DNA of 64,000 nt, taken from Deltaproteobacteria bacterium (GTDB taxonomy: Bacteria > Myxococcota > Myxococcia > Myxococcales > Anaeromyxobacteraceae). The notes beneath the pieces are model-generated. The model was not told the DNA's origin. It did not search any database and was given only the letters and a program-made list of their open reading frames with translations. This document shows positions 13,432 to 24,566 of this stretch, piece by piece. Each line of letters opens with the position of its first letter. The first letter of the stretch is position 1. Position numbers and translations under genes: made by a program. Location: NCBI GenBank assembly GCA_016214955.1, contig JACRMN010000002.1, forward strand, positions 1-64,000, written 5' to 3'.

Positions 13432-16344
13432 TCACCGGACCGTGAACCAGGTGCGCGCGCCCTGCTCCTTCCGGGCGCGCTCGCCGCCCTCGGTGTCGAA
13501 GAGCCGGGCCGCCTCCAGGCCGGCGGCCAGCAGCGCCTCGTGGGCGGCGGCGGTGCGGGCCGCGCCCAGCGCCACCAGCGCCTCGGGCGCCACCGGCACC
13601 TGGGCGAGCAGCCGCTCCTCCATGCTGGCCGGCGTGGGTGGCGGCTCGGCGGGGGCGCCGGCCGCGGGCGGCCTCGGCGGGAAGGCGGCGCGGAAGGCGG
13701 CCTCGATCCGCCGGGCCCGCTCCTCGGGCGCGAGCGGCGCTCCCTCGGGCAGCGCCGGCTTCGCCTGCCGGAGCTGGGCCTCCAGCGCCGTGCGCCGCAG
13801 CGCCGTGCCGTCGGAGGCCGGGTCGGTGGTCCCCTCCAGCTCCAGCGAGACGCCGGGCCGCTGCGCCAGCGCCCTGGCGAGCAGCGCGATCCGCTGGCGG
13901 GCCGGCTCGTCCAGCTCGGCGCTGCCGGGCGCGAAGTCCACCGCCGAGAGATCCTCCTTGGAGCCGCCGGCCAGCGCCGCCAGCGCGCTGAAGGGCGAGG
14001 TGGCCACCTTGGCGAGGATGTTGAGCACCGTGCGCCAGATGACGCGACCGAGGCGCAGCTCCGGGTCGTCGAGCCGCCCCTCCACCGGCACGTCGAGGAG
14101 GATGAGGCCGTCCCTGTCCTGCAGGAGTGCCAGGGCGAGTCGCACCGGCAGCGAGGTGGCGTCGGGGCTGCTGGAGGCCTCGCCCAGCGTGAGCTGGTCG
14201 AGGCGGGCCACGTTGGCTGCGGCGAGCTCCCGGGCCTCCACCTTGGCGGTGACGTCGACGTCGAGCTTGCCCTTGCGGAGGCCGTAGCCCAGGTGCTTGG
14301 CGGCGTACGGGTCGAGGGGCGAGAGGTCCACGCCCTTGGCCACCACCGCCAGCTCGGTGAAGGCGCTGGCCTGCAGCGGGTTGAGCGTGCCGGTCACCGA
14401 CACCGGCGCCGAGCCCGGGGCCTTGGCCCGGAGGTCGACCCGGGAGCGGACGCGCGGGTCGGAGGAGAGGTCGGCGATGCGCCCCTCGATCTCGGTGAGG
14501 GCGAGCAGCACCGGCGGCTGCACCGAGCGGTCCACGAAGGAGGCGGCGCCGCGGCGCAGCTCCACCGCCCCCACCGCCACGCGCCAGGGTGCCTCGGCCG
14601 GAGCCTTGCCCGGCGCCGCCTTCGCCGGGCCCGGCGCCGGCTCCTCCGCGGCGCCCTTGCCGCCGGCGGGCGGCGCGGCGCCGAGCCCGGTGCTGCCGTC
14701 CTCGAACACCACCGCCCGCACCCGCGGCTCGGTGAGCCGCACGGTGCGGAGCGACACCTTGCGGCCCGCCGAGGCCACGTCGAGGCCGAGCAGCTCCAGC
14801 GAGCGCCAGGCCAGCAGCTCCTCGCCGCGCGCCTGCCGCAGCGAGAGCCCGAGGAGCTGCACGTCGCCCGCCGCGGTGTAGACCGGCGCGGCGCCGCCGC
14901 CGTCGAAGCGGGTCCGCAGCGAGAGGCCGAGCCGCGCCGCCGCGAGCCGCAGCGGCAGGGCGCCGCCCTCCAGGTAGGCGCCCAGCGGCGCGAGGTCGAT
15001 CCCCTGCGCCTCCAGCGCCAGCTCGGCGCGGGAGCGGAAGGGCCACACGGTCCCCCGGGCGTCGAACGTGCCGCCCCCGGCCCAGCGCAGCGAGGCGGTG
15101 AGAGGGCAGGCGGTGTCGGGCGCCTCGGAGAGGCCGGTGAGCACCACCGCCACGTCGGAGAGCGAGAGCTCCACCGGGCGCGGGGCGGCCAGGTCGGTGA
15201 GCTCGACGCCCAGGCCCGAGAGCGCCAGCTTCTCCACGCGCCAGCGGAAGGGCGGCTTGGGCGAGGCGGGCGCGGCTGCCTGCGGTGCCGGCGCGGCGGT
15301 GGCGGCCGGCGCGCGCCGCTCCAGCATCTCCTGGATGGCGAGCTTGCCGCTCGGCTCGCGCCGCAGCGCCACCTTGCCGCCTGCCACCTCCAGCTCGGCC
15401 ACGCGCGCGGTGCGGGCCACGAGGTCGGCCTCGCCCCCGGAGAGCTCGATGCGGGACAGCGCGAAGGCGGTGGAGCGGTCGCGGGCCCGCGCCAGTGCGA
15501 GCCCCACCACCTTCACCCCCAGCCCGGAGACGGCGAGCACCCTCGCCTGGGCGCCCCACTCGGCCCGGTAGCTCGCCTGCAGGGAGACGGTGCCCGAGGC
15601 CAGCAGCATCCCCGGCAGCGCCTCCGAGAGGTAGGGCTGGTACTTGGGCAGCTTCACGCCGGCGAAGGAGATGGAGCCGCTGGAGCGCAGCGGCTCGGAG
15701 AGCACCGTGCCGGTCCAGGAGAACGTCTCGCCCGACTCGGTGGCGCCGGTGAAGGTGTAGGGGCTGTCGGCGCCGCCGCGGGTGCGGAAGTCGCGCAGCC
15801 GCACGGTGAGCGGGCCGAGCGTGGTCTCGAAGGCCGGCTCCCGCTGGCCGTCCACGAACACCAGCCGAGCCTCCTCGATCTCCAGCACGTCGAGCGCCAC
15901 GCCCAGCGAGGACTTCTTCGCGGGCTGCGGCGGCGGCGCGCCGGGCGGGGCCGGCTCGCCGTCGAGCAGGTCCTGGACGTTGAGCTTCCCCTGGGCGTCG
16001 AGGGCGACGCGGCCGTAGGGGCGCACCAGCCGGATCTCGGCCACGCCCAGGTCGCCGCGCAGCACCTTCCAGGGCGCGAGGCGCACGTACAGCGACTCCC
16101 AGCCGGCAAGCACCCTCACCTCGAGGCCGTTCAGGGTCACCGAGAGGGTGAAGGGGTTCACCTTCACCTCGCGCACCGTCACCGGCCGGTGCAGGGCGAT
16201 CGAGCCCTTCTCCTCGATGGCGCTCTTCAGCAGGCGCGGCGCCAGGAGGAAGCCGAGGAGGGCGTAGAGGGCGACGGCAGCGGCGGCGATGGCGAGCCAG
16301 CGGAGCCGGCGGGAGCGGGTGGGCGGGGTCGCGGATCCGGTCAT
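13432..16344 (-). CDS. DUF748 AsmA-like envelope protein
   Basis: 970 aa with a basic N-terminus and a single membrane anchor at about 14-35, then a long stretch of beta-rich repeats typical of AsmA/DUF748 proteins (RPVTVREVKVNPFTLSVTLNGLEV, then further FxxxLxxGxxxLxD repeats). Near the C-terminus SAVDFAPGSAELDEPARQRI resembles the start of an OmpA-like region. Such proteins are thought to bridge inner and outer membranes and carry lipids. Its ATG overlaps the thpR stop by 4 nt. Confidence 0.85.
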   Translation of the reverse strand: MTGSATPPTRSRRLRWLAIAAAAVALYALLGFLLAPRLLKSAIEEKGSIALHRPVTVREVKVNPFTLSVTLNGLEVRVLAGWESLYVRLAPWKVLRGDLGVAEIRLVRPYGRVALDAQGKLNVQDLLDGEPAPPGAPPPQPAKKSSLGVALDVLEIEEARLVFVDGQREPAFETTLGPLTVRLRDFRTRGGADSPYTFTGATESGETFSWTGTVLSEPLRSSGSISFAGVKLPKYQPYLSEALPGMLLASGTVSLQASYRAEWGAQARVLAVSGLGVKVVGLALARARDRSTAFALSRIELSGGEADLVARTARVAELEVAGGKVALRREPSGKLAIQEMLERRAPAATAAPAPQAAAPASPKPPFRWRVEKLALSGLGVELTDLAAPRPVELSLSDVAVVLTGLSEAPDTACPLTASLRWAGGGTFDARGTVWPFRSRAELALEAQGIDLAPLGAYLEGGALPLRLAAARLGLSLRTRFDGGGAAPVYTAAGDVQLLGLSLRQARGEELLAWRSLELLGLDVASAGRKVSLRTVRLTEPRVRAVVFEDGSTGLGAAPPAGGKGAAEEPAPGPAKAAPGKAPAEAPWRVAVGAVELRRGAASFVDRSVQPPVLLALTEIEGRIADLSSDPRVRSRVDLRAKAPGSAPVSVTGTLNPLQASAFTELAVVAKGVDLSPLDPYAAKHLGYGLRKGKLDVDVTAKVEARELAAANVARLDQLTLGEASSSPDATSLPVRLALALLQDRDGLILLDVPVEGRLDDPELRLGRVIWRTVLNILAKVATSPFSALAALAGGSKEDLSAVDFAPGSAELDEPARQRIALLARALAQRPGVSLELEGTTDPASDGTALRRTALEAQLRQAKPALPEGAPLAPEERARRIEAAFRAAFPPRPPAAGAPAEPPPTPASMEERLLAQVPVAPEALVALGAARTAAAHEALLAAGLEAARLFDTEGGERARKEQGARTWFTVR

Positions 16345-16946
16345 GGGCTGTCGGTGCGGTGCGGTTCGGAAGGGGCCGCGCCCAGCGGCGCGCGCAGGAG
16401 CGGCTCGTAGCGCGGCCCGGAGGGAGAGAGGTGGGAGCGGAAGAGGGTGAGCTCGCCGGCGCGCCAGGTGCCGGCCTCGCGGGCGCCGAGGGCCGCCAGG
16501 GCGCCGGCGAGGCCGGAGGCGCCGTCGCGGGCCCGCGCCAGCGTCAGGTGCGGGGAGAAGGGGCGCTCGTCGGGCGGGAAGCCGAGGGGCGCGAGCCGCG
16601 CACCGAGGTCGCGCACCAGCGCCCCCAGCGGCTCCAGCTCGCCGTGCAGGCCGGCCCAGACCACCCGGGCGCGCCGCGGGCTGGGGAAGGCGCCGACGCC
16701 CCGCACCGAGAGCGCCAGAGGCCGGCCCGCGGAGGCCGCCGCCGTCACCGCCGCCTCCACGTCGCCGAGCCGCTCGTCGGGGGCGTTGCCGAGGAACTGG
16801 AGGGTCAGGTGCAGGCTGCCCGGCTCCACCCAGCGCAGCCGCTCGGCCGCCCGCCCCGCCTGGCGGCGCAGCTCGGCCGCGAGCGCCGCCAGCTGGCGGC
16901 GCAGGGGCGCGGGCGGGTCGAGGGCCACGAAGAGGCGCAGGGGCAC
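16341..16946 (-). CDS. thpR: RNA 2',3'-cyclic phosphodiesterase (2'-5' RNA ligase family)
   Basis: 201 aa, the usual size. Two HxT(L) motifs characteristic of the 2H phosphoesterase fold are present: HLTL in SLHLTLQFLG near 47 and HLTL in FSPHLTLARAR near 132. The enzyme opens 2',3'-cyclic phosphates on RNA ends in the cytoplasm. It is coupled to the DUF748 gene by an ATGA overlap. Confidence 0.9.
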   Translation of the reverse strand: MPLRLFVALDPPAPLRRQLAALAAELRRQAGRAAERLRWVEPGSLHLTLQFLGNAPDERLGDVEAAVTAAASAGRPLALSVRGVGAFPSPRRARVVWAGLHGELEPLGALVRDLGARLAPLGFPPDERPFSPHLTLARARDGASGLAGALAALGAREAGTWRAGELTLFRSHLSPSGPRYEPLLRAPLGAAPSEPHRTDSP

Positions 16947-16988
16947 GGGCCAGAGACTACTGCCGTTGCGCCCCGCCGGCGCGACCTT

Positions 16989-18359
16989 CTAGGCCCAGCC
17001 CATCTCGGCCGAGAAGTGGCGCAGGGTCCTGGACTGCTTCTCGATGCGGACGCCGCGCACGGTGCGGGCCTTCTGCTTGAGCTCGCAGATCACCTCGGCG
17101 GCGTAGTCGAAGTGGCTCTGGGTGTACACGCGCCGCGGGAAGGCAAGCCGCACCAGCTCCATGTCGTGGTAGGTCTCGGTGCCGTCGTCGAGCCGCTTGC
17201 CGAACATCACCGAGCCGATCTCCACGCCGCGGATGCCGCCCGCGAGGTACAGGGCGTTGCACAGCGACCAGGCCGGGTAGTCCTCGGGGCCGAGGTGGGG
17301 GAGGAAGTCGCGGGCGTCGAGGTAGACGGCGTGGCCGCCGGTGGGCTCGACGATGGCCACGCCGCCGGCCAGCAGCTTCTCCCCCATGTACTCGGCGGTG
17401 CGCAGCCGGTAGCGCAGGTAGTCCTCCTGCACCACCTCCTCGAGCCCCACCGCCAGCGCCTCCAGGTCCCGCCCCGCCAGGCCGCCGTAGGTGGGGAAGC
17501 CCTCGGTGAGGATGAGCAGGTTGCGGGCCGCCTCCACCCAGCGGTCGTCGGAGAGGGCGATGAAGCCGCCGATGTTCACCAGGCCGTCCTTCTTGGCGCT
17601 CATGGTGCAGCCGTCGGCCAGCGCGAACATCTCCCGGGCGATCTCCTTCACGCTCCGCCCCGCCTGGCCGGCCTCGCGCAGCTTCACGAACATGGCGTTC
17701 TCGGCGAAGCGGCAGGCGTCGATGACCAGCGGCTTCCCGAAGCGGCGCAGCAGCGCCCGGTAGGAGCCCAGGTTCTCCAGCGACACCGGCTGGCCGCCGC
17801 CGGAGTTGTTGGTGACGGTGATCATCCCGAAGGGCACCAGGTCGGCCTGCTCCTGGAGGAGCCGCTCCACCCGGCCGAGGTCGATGTTGCCCTTGAAGAG
17901 GTGGCGGGTGCGGGGCTGGTGCCCCTCGGGGATGACCAGGTCGAGGGCGGTGACGCCGTCGTACTCCAGGTTGGCGCGGGTGGTGTCGAAGTGGGTGTTG
18001 GAGGGGACGATCTGGCCGGGCTTGGTGGCCACCGAGAAGAGGATGCGCTCGGCGGCCCGCCCCTGGTGCACCGGGATGACGTGCGGGTAGCCGGTGAGCT
18101 CCTTCACCGCCGCCTCGAAGCGGTAGAAGCTCCGCGCCCCGGCGTAGCTCTCGTCCCCCTCCATGATGGCGGCCCACTGGCGCGCCGACATGGCGCCGGT
18201 GCCGGAGTCGGTGAGGAAGTCGAGGAGCACGTCCTCGGCGCGCAGCCGGAAGACGTTGAGCCGGGCCTCGGCCAGCAGCCGCTCCCGCTCCTCGCGGGTG
18301 GTCATGCGGATGGGCTCCACCGACTTGATGCGGAAAGGCTCGATCATCGTGCGGGGCAT
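16989..18359 (-). CDS. tnaA: Tryptophanase (beta-eliminating lyase)
   Basis: 456 aa, close to the usual 460-470. It begins EPFRIKSVEPI, and the PLP lysine lies in MSAKKDGLVNIGG. Tryptophanase and tyrosine phenol-lyase are close relatives. Here FDTTRA and VEIGS agree with tryptophanase (which lacks the phenol-binding Arg of TPL), while KKDGLVNIGG and the FLPHLGPEDYP stretch look partly TPL-like. It would cleave L-tryptophan to indole, pyruvate and ammonia. No TnaC-type leader is visible; the gap to glmS is only 76 nt. Indole signalling or amino-acid catabolism is possible. Confidence 0.85.
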   Translation of the reverse strand: MPRTMIEPFRIKSVEPIRMTTREERERLLAEARLNVFRLRAEDVLLDFLTDSGTGAMSARQWAAIMEGDESYAGARSFYRFEAAVKELTGYPHVIPVHQGRAAERILFSVATKPGQIVPSNTHFDTTRANLEYDGVTALDLVIPEGHQPRTRHLFKGNIDLGRVERLLQEQADLVPFGMITVTNNSGGGQPVSLENLGSYRALLRRFGKPLVIDACRFAENAMFVKLREAGQAGRSVKEIAREMFALADGCTMSAKKDGLVNIGGFIALSDDRWVEAARNLLILTEGFPTYGGLAGRDLEALAVGLEEVVQEDYLRYRLRTAEYMGEKLLAGGVAIVEPTGGHAVYLDARDFLPHLGPEDYPAWSLCNALYLAGGIRGVEIGSVMFGKRLDDGTETYHDMELVRLAFPRRVYTQSHFDYAAEVICELKQKARTVRGVRIEKQSRTLRHFSAEMGWA

Positions 18360-18435
18360 GCGGCCTCCTCCGCGCGACTGTAGACGAAGCCCGGTGGGCG
18401 GGGGCCGCTCCGGAAGGGCTGCCCGCGCTCCGGCG

Positions 18436-20304
<1,869 letters not shown>

Positions 20305-20331
20305 GGCGCGGGTTGTATCACGAAGGCGGGC

Positions 20332-21273
20332 CTACTCGCTGTCCAGCATCTTCAGGGCGGCCGAGAGGCTCCGGTGCATCCGGTTGAAGGCCGAGGCCAG
20401 CACCGCGATCTCGTCCTTGCCCCGCACCGGCAGCTCCTCCACGTCCATCTGCCCCTTGCTGATCAGGTCGGCCTGGCCCGCCAGGCGGCTCACCGGGCGG
20501 ATGACGGTGGCGTAGAGGACCAGGTCGAGCACCAGGAGGGTCACGAGCCCCACCGCCACCAGCGAGACCAGGAGCTGGCGGAAGGCCTGGTCGGCCATCT
20601 TCACCGGCAGCGACACCGGCACCGAGACGATCTGGGCGGCGATGACCTCGCCCTCGCGCCAGCCGTACCCGTTGCTGGCGCCGTAGCGCTGCACCATCTC
20701 CGGCGGGGCCGAGGCAGGGGTGTCGTGGCAGTCGAGGCAGGAGCGGGCGGCGCGCATGGGGCGCGCCAGCACCAGCGCCCGGCCCACCGGCGTGGCCCGC
20801 TCGCCGTCGAAGACGGCCAGGTCGGGCTGGCCGCGGAAGGCCTTGATGATGTCCTCCTCCCAGTCGAGGGCGCGGTTGGACGGGTTGGTGGGGTTGAGGG
20901 CGGCCTCCTTGTACAGGTAGTCGGGGTAGCGCTTGCGGAGGTACCCGAACATCTCGGTGGCGGCGAAGGCCGGTACCCCCTGCGGGCGGAAGACCCGCCT
21001 CGGCTCCGGCTGCAGCCCGGCGCACATGTCGAGGAGCGCCTGGTTGCCGGCCCGCTGGCTCCGCGCCGGCGTGAGCTCGGCGATCACCGGCCGCACCTGC
21101 TCGGTGGTGTAGTTCCGCATCGCCAGCGCCGTCTCCATCATGATCTGCGCCTGGTGGAGGACCTGCTGGCGGGCGTTGCGCTGCAGCAGGCCGTAGAAGA
21201 GCCAGGCCGAGGCGCCGAGGCCGAGCCCGAAGACCACGAGGAAGATGAGGCTGAACTTGGCGAGCAGTCGCAC
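20332..21273 (-). CDS. DUF3365 heme-binding sensor with HAMP domain, no kinase
   Basis: 313 aa from a GTG preceded by GGAGGA. There is a membrane helix at 6-25, a periplasmic DUF3365/Tll0287-like domain with a c-type heme motif CLDCH near 165-169, a second helix at about 215-238, and a HAMP linker (VIRPVSRLAGQADLISKGQMD). The chain ends soon after HAMP. It can sense redox state or gas and move the HAMP coil, but has no output domain. The neighbouring Ser/Thr kinase gene is 65 nt upstream on the same strand, so the two may be partners. This is inference. Confidence 0.85.
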   Translation of the reverse strand: MRLLAKFSLIFLVVFGLGLGASAWLFYGLLQRNARQQVLHQAQIMMETALAMRNYTTEQVRPVIAELTPARSQRAGNQALLDMCAGLQPEPRRVFRPQGVPAFAATEMFGYLRKRYPDYLYKEAALNPTNPSNRALDWEEDIIKAFRGQPDLAVFDGERATPVGRALVLARPMRAARSCLDCHDTPASAPPEMVQRYGASNGYGWREGEVIAAQIVSVPVSLPVKMADQAFRQLLVSLVAVGLVTLLVLDLVLYATVIRPVSRLAGQADLISKGQMDVEELPVRGKDEIAVLASAFNRMHRSLSAALKMLDSE

Positions 21274-21338
21274 GGCGGTCCTCCGGGAAGGCGGCGGGTC
21301 CGGCGCGGTCCGGGGCCGGCGGCGGACCGCGCGGGGAG

Positions 21339-22886
21339 CTAGGGGTCGTGGCCGGGCGCGGGCCGGCCGCGCAGGAAGGTGACCCGGTCGGCCTCGGCCG
21401 GGATCTCGCGGGCGACCAGCTCCCAGAGCTCGTCGGCGGTGGCGGCGCGACGGCAGGCCCGCTGCACCAGCAGCCGGGCCACCGGGCCGACGTGGGCCGC
21501 GAGCCGCCGGGTGACGAGCTCCACGAGCGCGGGCGGCAGGCCGGCGGCCGCCGCCTGGGCCACGCGCCCGCTGGGCGGCGTGAGGAGCGCGTCGGAACGC
21601 ACCGCAGCCAGGAAGGCGGCCCGCTCCCTCTCCGAGCCGATGAAGCGCGAGAGGGCGACGCACAGGTCGGTGGGGGTCGGGGCCGAGGCCTGGGCGCGGC
21701 TCACCAGGTAGCGGGAGATGGGGCCGAGGTAGGGCGCGGCCAGCTGCTCGATGCGCAGCCGGTGCTGCTCGTCGAAGCCGCCGGAGCCCGGGGCGCGGCC
21801 GCCCCCGGCCAGGGGCGTGGTCGGGGAGGGCGGTCCGGCAACGTCGGCCCGGGGCTCTCCGCCCGGCGACCTCTCCTCGCGCCCGCCGGGCTGCCAGAGC
21901 GTGGGGGCGACGCGTGGCGTGCCGCCCGCCGGCGTCTCCGCCACCTGGGCCGCCAGCAGCTCCTGGCGCATCTCCTCGGCGCTGTTGGGCCGGTCGTCGC
22001 GCCGCGGGGCCAGGGCCCGCAGCAGCAGCGCCTCCAGGTCGCCCACCGGGAGCTGCACGCCGCCGATGGCCGGCAGCGGAGGCCCGGCCAGCTGCCGGTG
22101 CAGCATCTCCACCGGCCCCTGGATCGGGAAGGGCAGGGTGCCGGTGAGCATCTGGTAGAGCACCACCCCCACCGCGTACAGGTCGCTGCGCTCGTCCAGC
22201 TCCTCGCCGGCGAGCTGCTCCGGGCTCATGTAGCCGAGGGTGCCGAAGACCAGGCCCACCTGGGTGTGGGCGCCGTGGTCCTCGGCCGGGCTGCGGATGC
22301 GGGCGATGCCGAAGTCGAGGACCTTCACCAAATCGAGGGCGTCGCGGTGCGACTCCAGCATCAGGTTGGCCGGCTTCACGTCGCGGTGGAGGATCTGGTG
22401 GGCGTGCGCCTCGGCAAGCGCCGAGAGCACCTGGGCGCCGACGTGGACGATGCGGCGCGGCGACTGCGGCCCCTCGGCGGCGAGGATGGTGGCCAGGTTC
22501 CGGCCGAGCACGTACTCCATCACCATGAAGAGCGTGCCGCCGTCGGTCTCGCCGAAGTCGGTGACGGCGATGACGTTCGGGTGGCGCAGGTGGGAGGCGG
22601 CGCGGGCCTCCCGGTAGAAGCGCTGCACCAGCGCGGCGTCCACACGCAGCGCGCGCTTCAGGATCTTCACCGCCACCGGGGCGCCGAGCTTGAGGTGCGC
22701 CGCTCGGTAGACGGTGCCCATGCCGCCGCCGCCCACCCGCTCCTGGATCACGTAGGTGTCGCGCAGCACCTTGCCGATGAGCGGGTCGCGCGGATCGAGA
22801 CGGGGCGGCTCGAGCGGCAGGCCGCAGCGCGGGCAGGTCGGGCTCCCCTCGGCCGACTCGAACTGGCAGGCAGCGCAGCGCGCCAT
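21339..22886 (-). CDS. Zinc-ribbon Ser/Thr protein kinase with duplicated C-terminal domain
   Basis: 515 aa. A zinc ribbon CxxC…CPRC occupies residues 4-21. The kinase domain runs about 40-300: GGGGMGTVY, VAVKILK, HRDVKPANLML, DFGIAR, GYMSPEQL, all catalytic residues present. A Pro-rich linker follows. The last ~120 residues hold two copies of a helical module (APYLGPISRYLVSRA… and AHVGPVARLLVQRA…) of the DUF8082 type known from other bacterial kinases and cyclases. No membrane helix, so it is cytoplasmic. It lies between glmU and the heme/HAMP gene. Confidence 0.9.
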   Translation of the reverse strand: MARCAACQFESAEGSPTCPRCGLPLEPPRLDPRDPLIGKVLRDTYVIQERVGGGGMGTVYRAAHLKLGAPVAVKILKRALRVDAALVQRFYREARAASHLRHPNVIAVTDFGETDGGTLFMVMEYVLGRNLATILAAEGPQSPRRIVHVGAQVLSALAEAHAHQILHRDVKPANLMLESHRDALDLVKVLDFGIARIRSPAEDHGAHTQVGLVFGTLGYMSPEQLAGEELDERSDLYAVGVVLYQMLTGTLPFPIQGPVEMLHRQLAGPPLPAIGGVQLPVGDLEALLLRALAPRRDDRPNSAEEMRQELLAAQVAETPAGGTPRVAPTLWQPGGREERSPGGEPRADVAGPPSPTTPLAGGGRAPGSGGFDEQHRLRIEQLAAPYLGPISRYLVSRAQASAPTPTDLCVALSRFIGSERERAAFLAAVRSDALLTPPSGRVAQAAAAGLPPALVELVTRRLAAHVGPVARLLVQRACRRAATADELWELVAREIPAEADRVTFLRGRPAPGHDP

Positions 22887-22960
22887 GTGCGGGAGGAGCC
22901 TACACCCCCCGCGACCGTGACGACCCTGCAGGCCCCGAACGGCAGGCCCCGGTGGGGCGT

Positions 22961-24388
22961 CTACGGCTGCTTCCGCGCCTTGCGCGTCTTGCGGGCGCGA
23001 GCGAGCCGCGCCGCCCAGCCTTCCTTGTTGGCCTGGCGGGCGCGGCCCAGCGCCAGCGCTCCGGCCGGCACGTCCTCGGTGAGGGTCGAGCCGGCGGCCA
23101 CGTAGGCGCCGGTGCCGATGGAGATCGGAGCCACCAGGATGGAGTCGGAGCCGACGAAGACCCGGTCGCCGATCACCGTCGGGTGCTTCTTCTCGCCGTC
23201 GTAGTTGCAGGTGACGGTGCCGCAGCCGACGTTGACGCCGGCGCCGACGGTGGCGTCGCCGAGGTAGGTGAGGTGGTTGGCCTTGGAGCCCTTGCCGATG
23301 CGGCTCTTCTTCACCTCGACGAAGTTGCCGATGTGCACCTCGGCGGCGAGGTCGGCTCCGGGCCGCAGCCGCGCGAAGGGGCCCACCTGCGAGCCCTTGC
23401 CCACGTGGGCCTGCTCGGTGACCGTGTAGGGCTTCACCACCGCGCCGGCCTCCACCACGGTGTCCACCAGGATCGAGCCCTGGCCGATGCGGCACCCGGG
23501 GCCGATGCGGGTCTTCCCCTCGAGGCGCACCGAGGGCTCGATGACGGTGTCGGCCGCCACCACCACGTCCTCGTCGCAGTCGAAGCGCTCCGGGTCCTCG
23601 ATGGTCACGCCCGCCTTCATGAGCGCGGTGGCGAAGCGGCGGGTGAGAGCCCGCGCCGCCAGCGACAGCTCCTCCTGGTCGTTGACGCCCTGGGCCTCGA
23701 TGGCCGGGACGCGGGCGGTGACCGCGCCGGGCCCCTCGGCGGCCAGCGCCACCAGGTCGGTGAGGTAGAACTCGCGCTGGGCGTTGCGGGAGTCCACGCG
23801 CGCCAGGGTCTCCCAGAGGAAGTCGGCGTCGGCGCAGTAGAGGCCGGCGTTCACCTCGTGGATGGCCCGCTCCTCGGCGGTGGCGTCCTTCTCCTCCACC
23901 ACCAGGGCCGGCCCGCCGTCGGGCGCGTGCACCACGCGGCCGTAGCCGGTGGGGTTCTCGAGGTGCATGGTGGCGAAGGCCAGCGCCGCGCGGCTCTTGC
24001 GCCGCGCGCCGATGACGGCCTCGAGGGTCTCGGTCTGGAGCAGCGGCGTGTCGCCGGAGAGGATGAGCACGTCGCCGCGGAAGCCGCGCAGCGAGCGCCT
24101 GGCCGCCAGGACCGCGTGGGCCGTGCCGAGCTGCTGCCTCTGGAGCGCGAACTTGAGCGGCGCGTCGCCGCAGGCGCCGCGCAGCGCGCGCTCCACCGCC
24201 TCGGCCTCGTGGCCCACCACCACCACCGCCGGGTCGGCGCCGGCGTCGAGCGCGCGGCACACCGGGTAGTAGGCCAGCGGGCGGCCGCACACCTCGTGCA
24301 GCACCTTGGGGCGGCTCGACTTCATGCGCGTGCCCTTGCCGGCGGCGAGGACGATGGCGGCGAGAGGGCGGCGGCGGGGAGGGCTCAT
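22961..24388 (-). CDS. glmU: Bifunctional GlcNAc-1-P uridyltransferase / GlcN-1-P acetyltransferase
   Basis: 475 aa. The uridyltransferase domain begins LAAIVLAAGKGTRMKSSRPKVLH (the GxGTRM nucleotide motif) and contains QLGTAHAV and NAGLYC. The C-terminal left-handed beta-helix has hexapeptide repeats and the GVNVGCGTVTCNYDG acetyltransferase motif. It makes UDP-GlcNAc for cell-wall and LPS synthesis. With glmS about 2.6 kb downstream on the same strand, it puts two steps of the pathway in one cluster. Confidence 0.95.
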   Translation of the reverse strand: MSPPRRRPLAAIVLAAGKGTRMKSSRPKVLHEVCGRPLAYYPVCRALDAGADPAVVVVGHEAEAVERALRGACGDAPLKFALQRQQLGTAHAVLAARRSLRGFRGDVLILSGDTPLLQTETLEAVIGARRKSRAALAFATMHLENPTGYGRVVHAPDGGPALVVEEKDATAEERAIHEVNAGLYCADADFLWETLARVDSRNAQREFYLTDLVALAAEGPGAVTARVPAIEAQGVNDQEELSLAARALTRRFATALMKAGVTIEDPERFDCDEDVVVAADTVIEPSVRLEGKTRIGPGCRIGQGSILVDTVVEAGAVVKPYTVTEQAHVGKGSQVGPFARLRPGADLAAEVHIGNFVEVKKSRIGKGSKANHLTYLGDATVGAGVNVGCGTVTCNYDGEKKHPTVIGDRVFVGSDSILVAPISIGTGAYVAAGSTLTEDVPAGALALGRARQANKEGWAARLARARKTRKARKQP

Positions 24389-24566
24389 GACGCGAGAGGC
24401 TAGGCCCGAGCGCCGTGGCTTTCAAGGCCCGAGGTGGCTGGCGGGCCGCGGCGGTGCCCGGCGAGGCCGCGAGCGGGCGCAGCTCACCCTCTCGCCGCGC
24501 ACCACCGTCCTCGCCTCCAGGGCCCAGGAGGTCGCCCTCCCGCCGCCGCTCGGTTACACCCTTGCC

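Noticed and set aside
12721-16410. 1229-codon open frame opposite the DUF748 gene
   Set aside because: GC-driven shadow frame with low-complexity composition that crosses the end of the esterase gene in another frame.
18360-18435. tnaC-like leader before tnaA
   Set aside because: Only 76 nt separate glmS and tnaA and no short frame with a key Trp codon is present.
20305-20331. glmS ribozyme riboswitch
   Set aside because: The 27-nt gap before glmS cannot hold the ~150-nt ribozyme.
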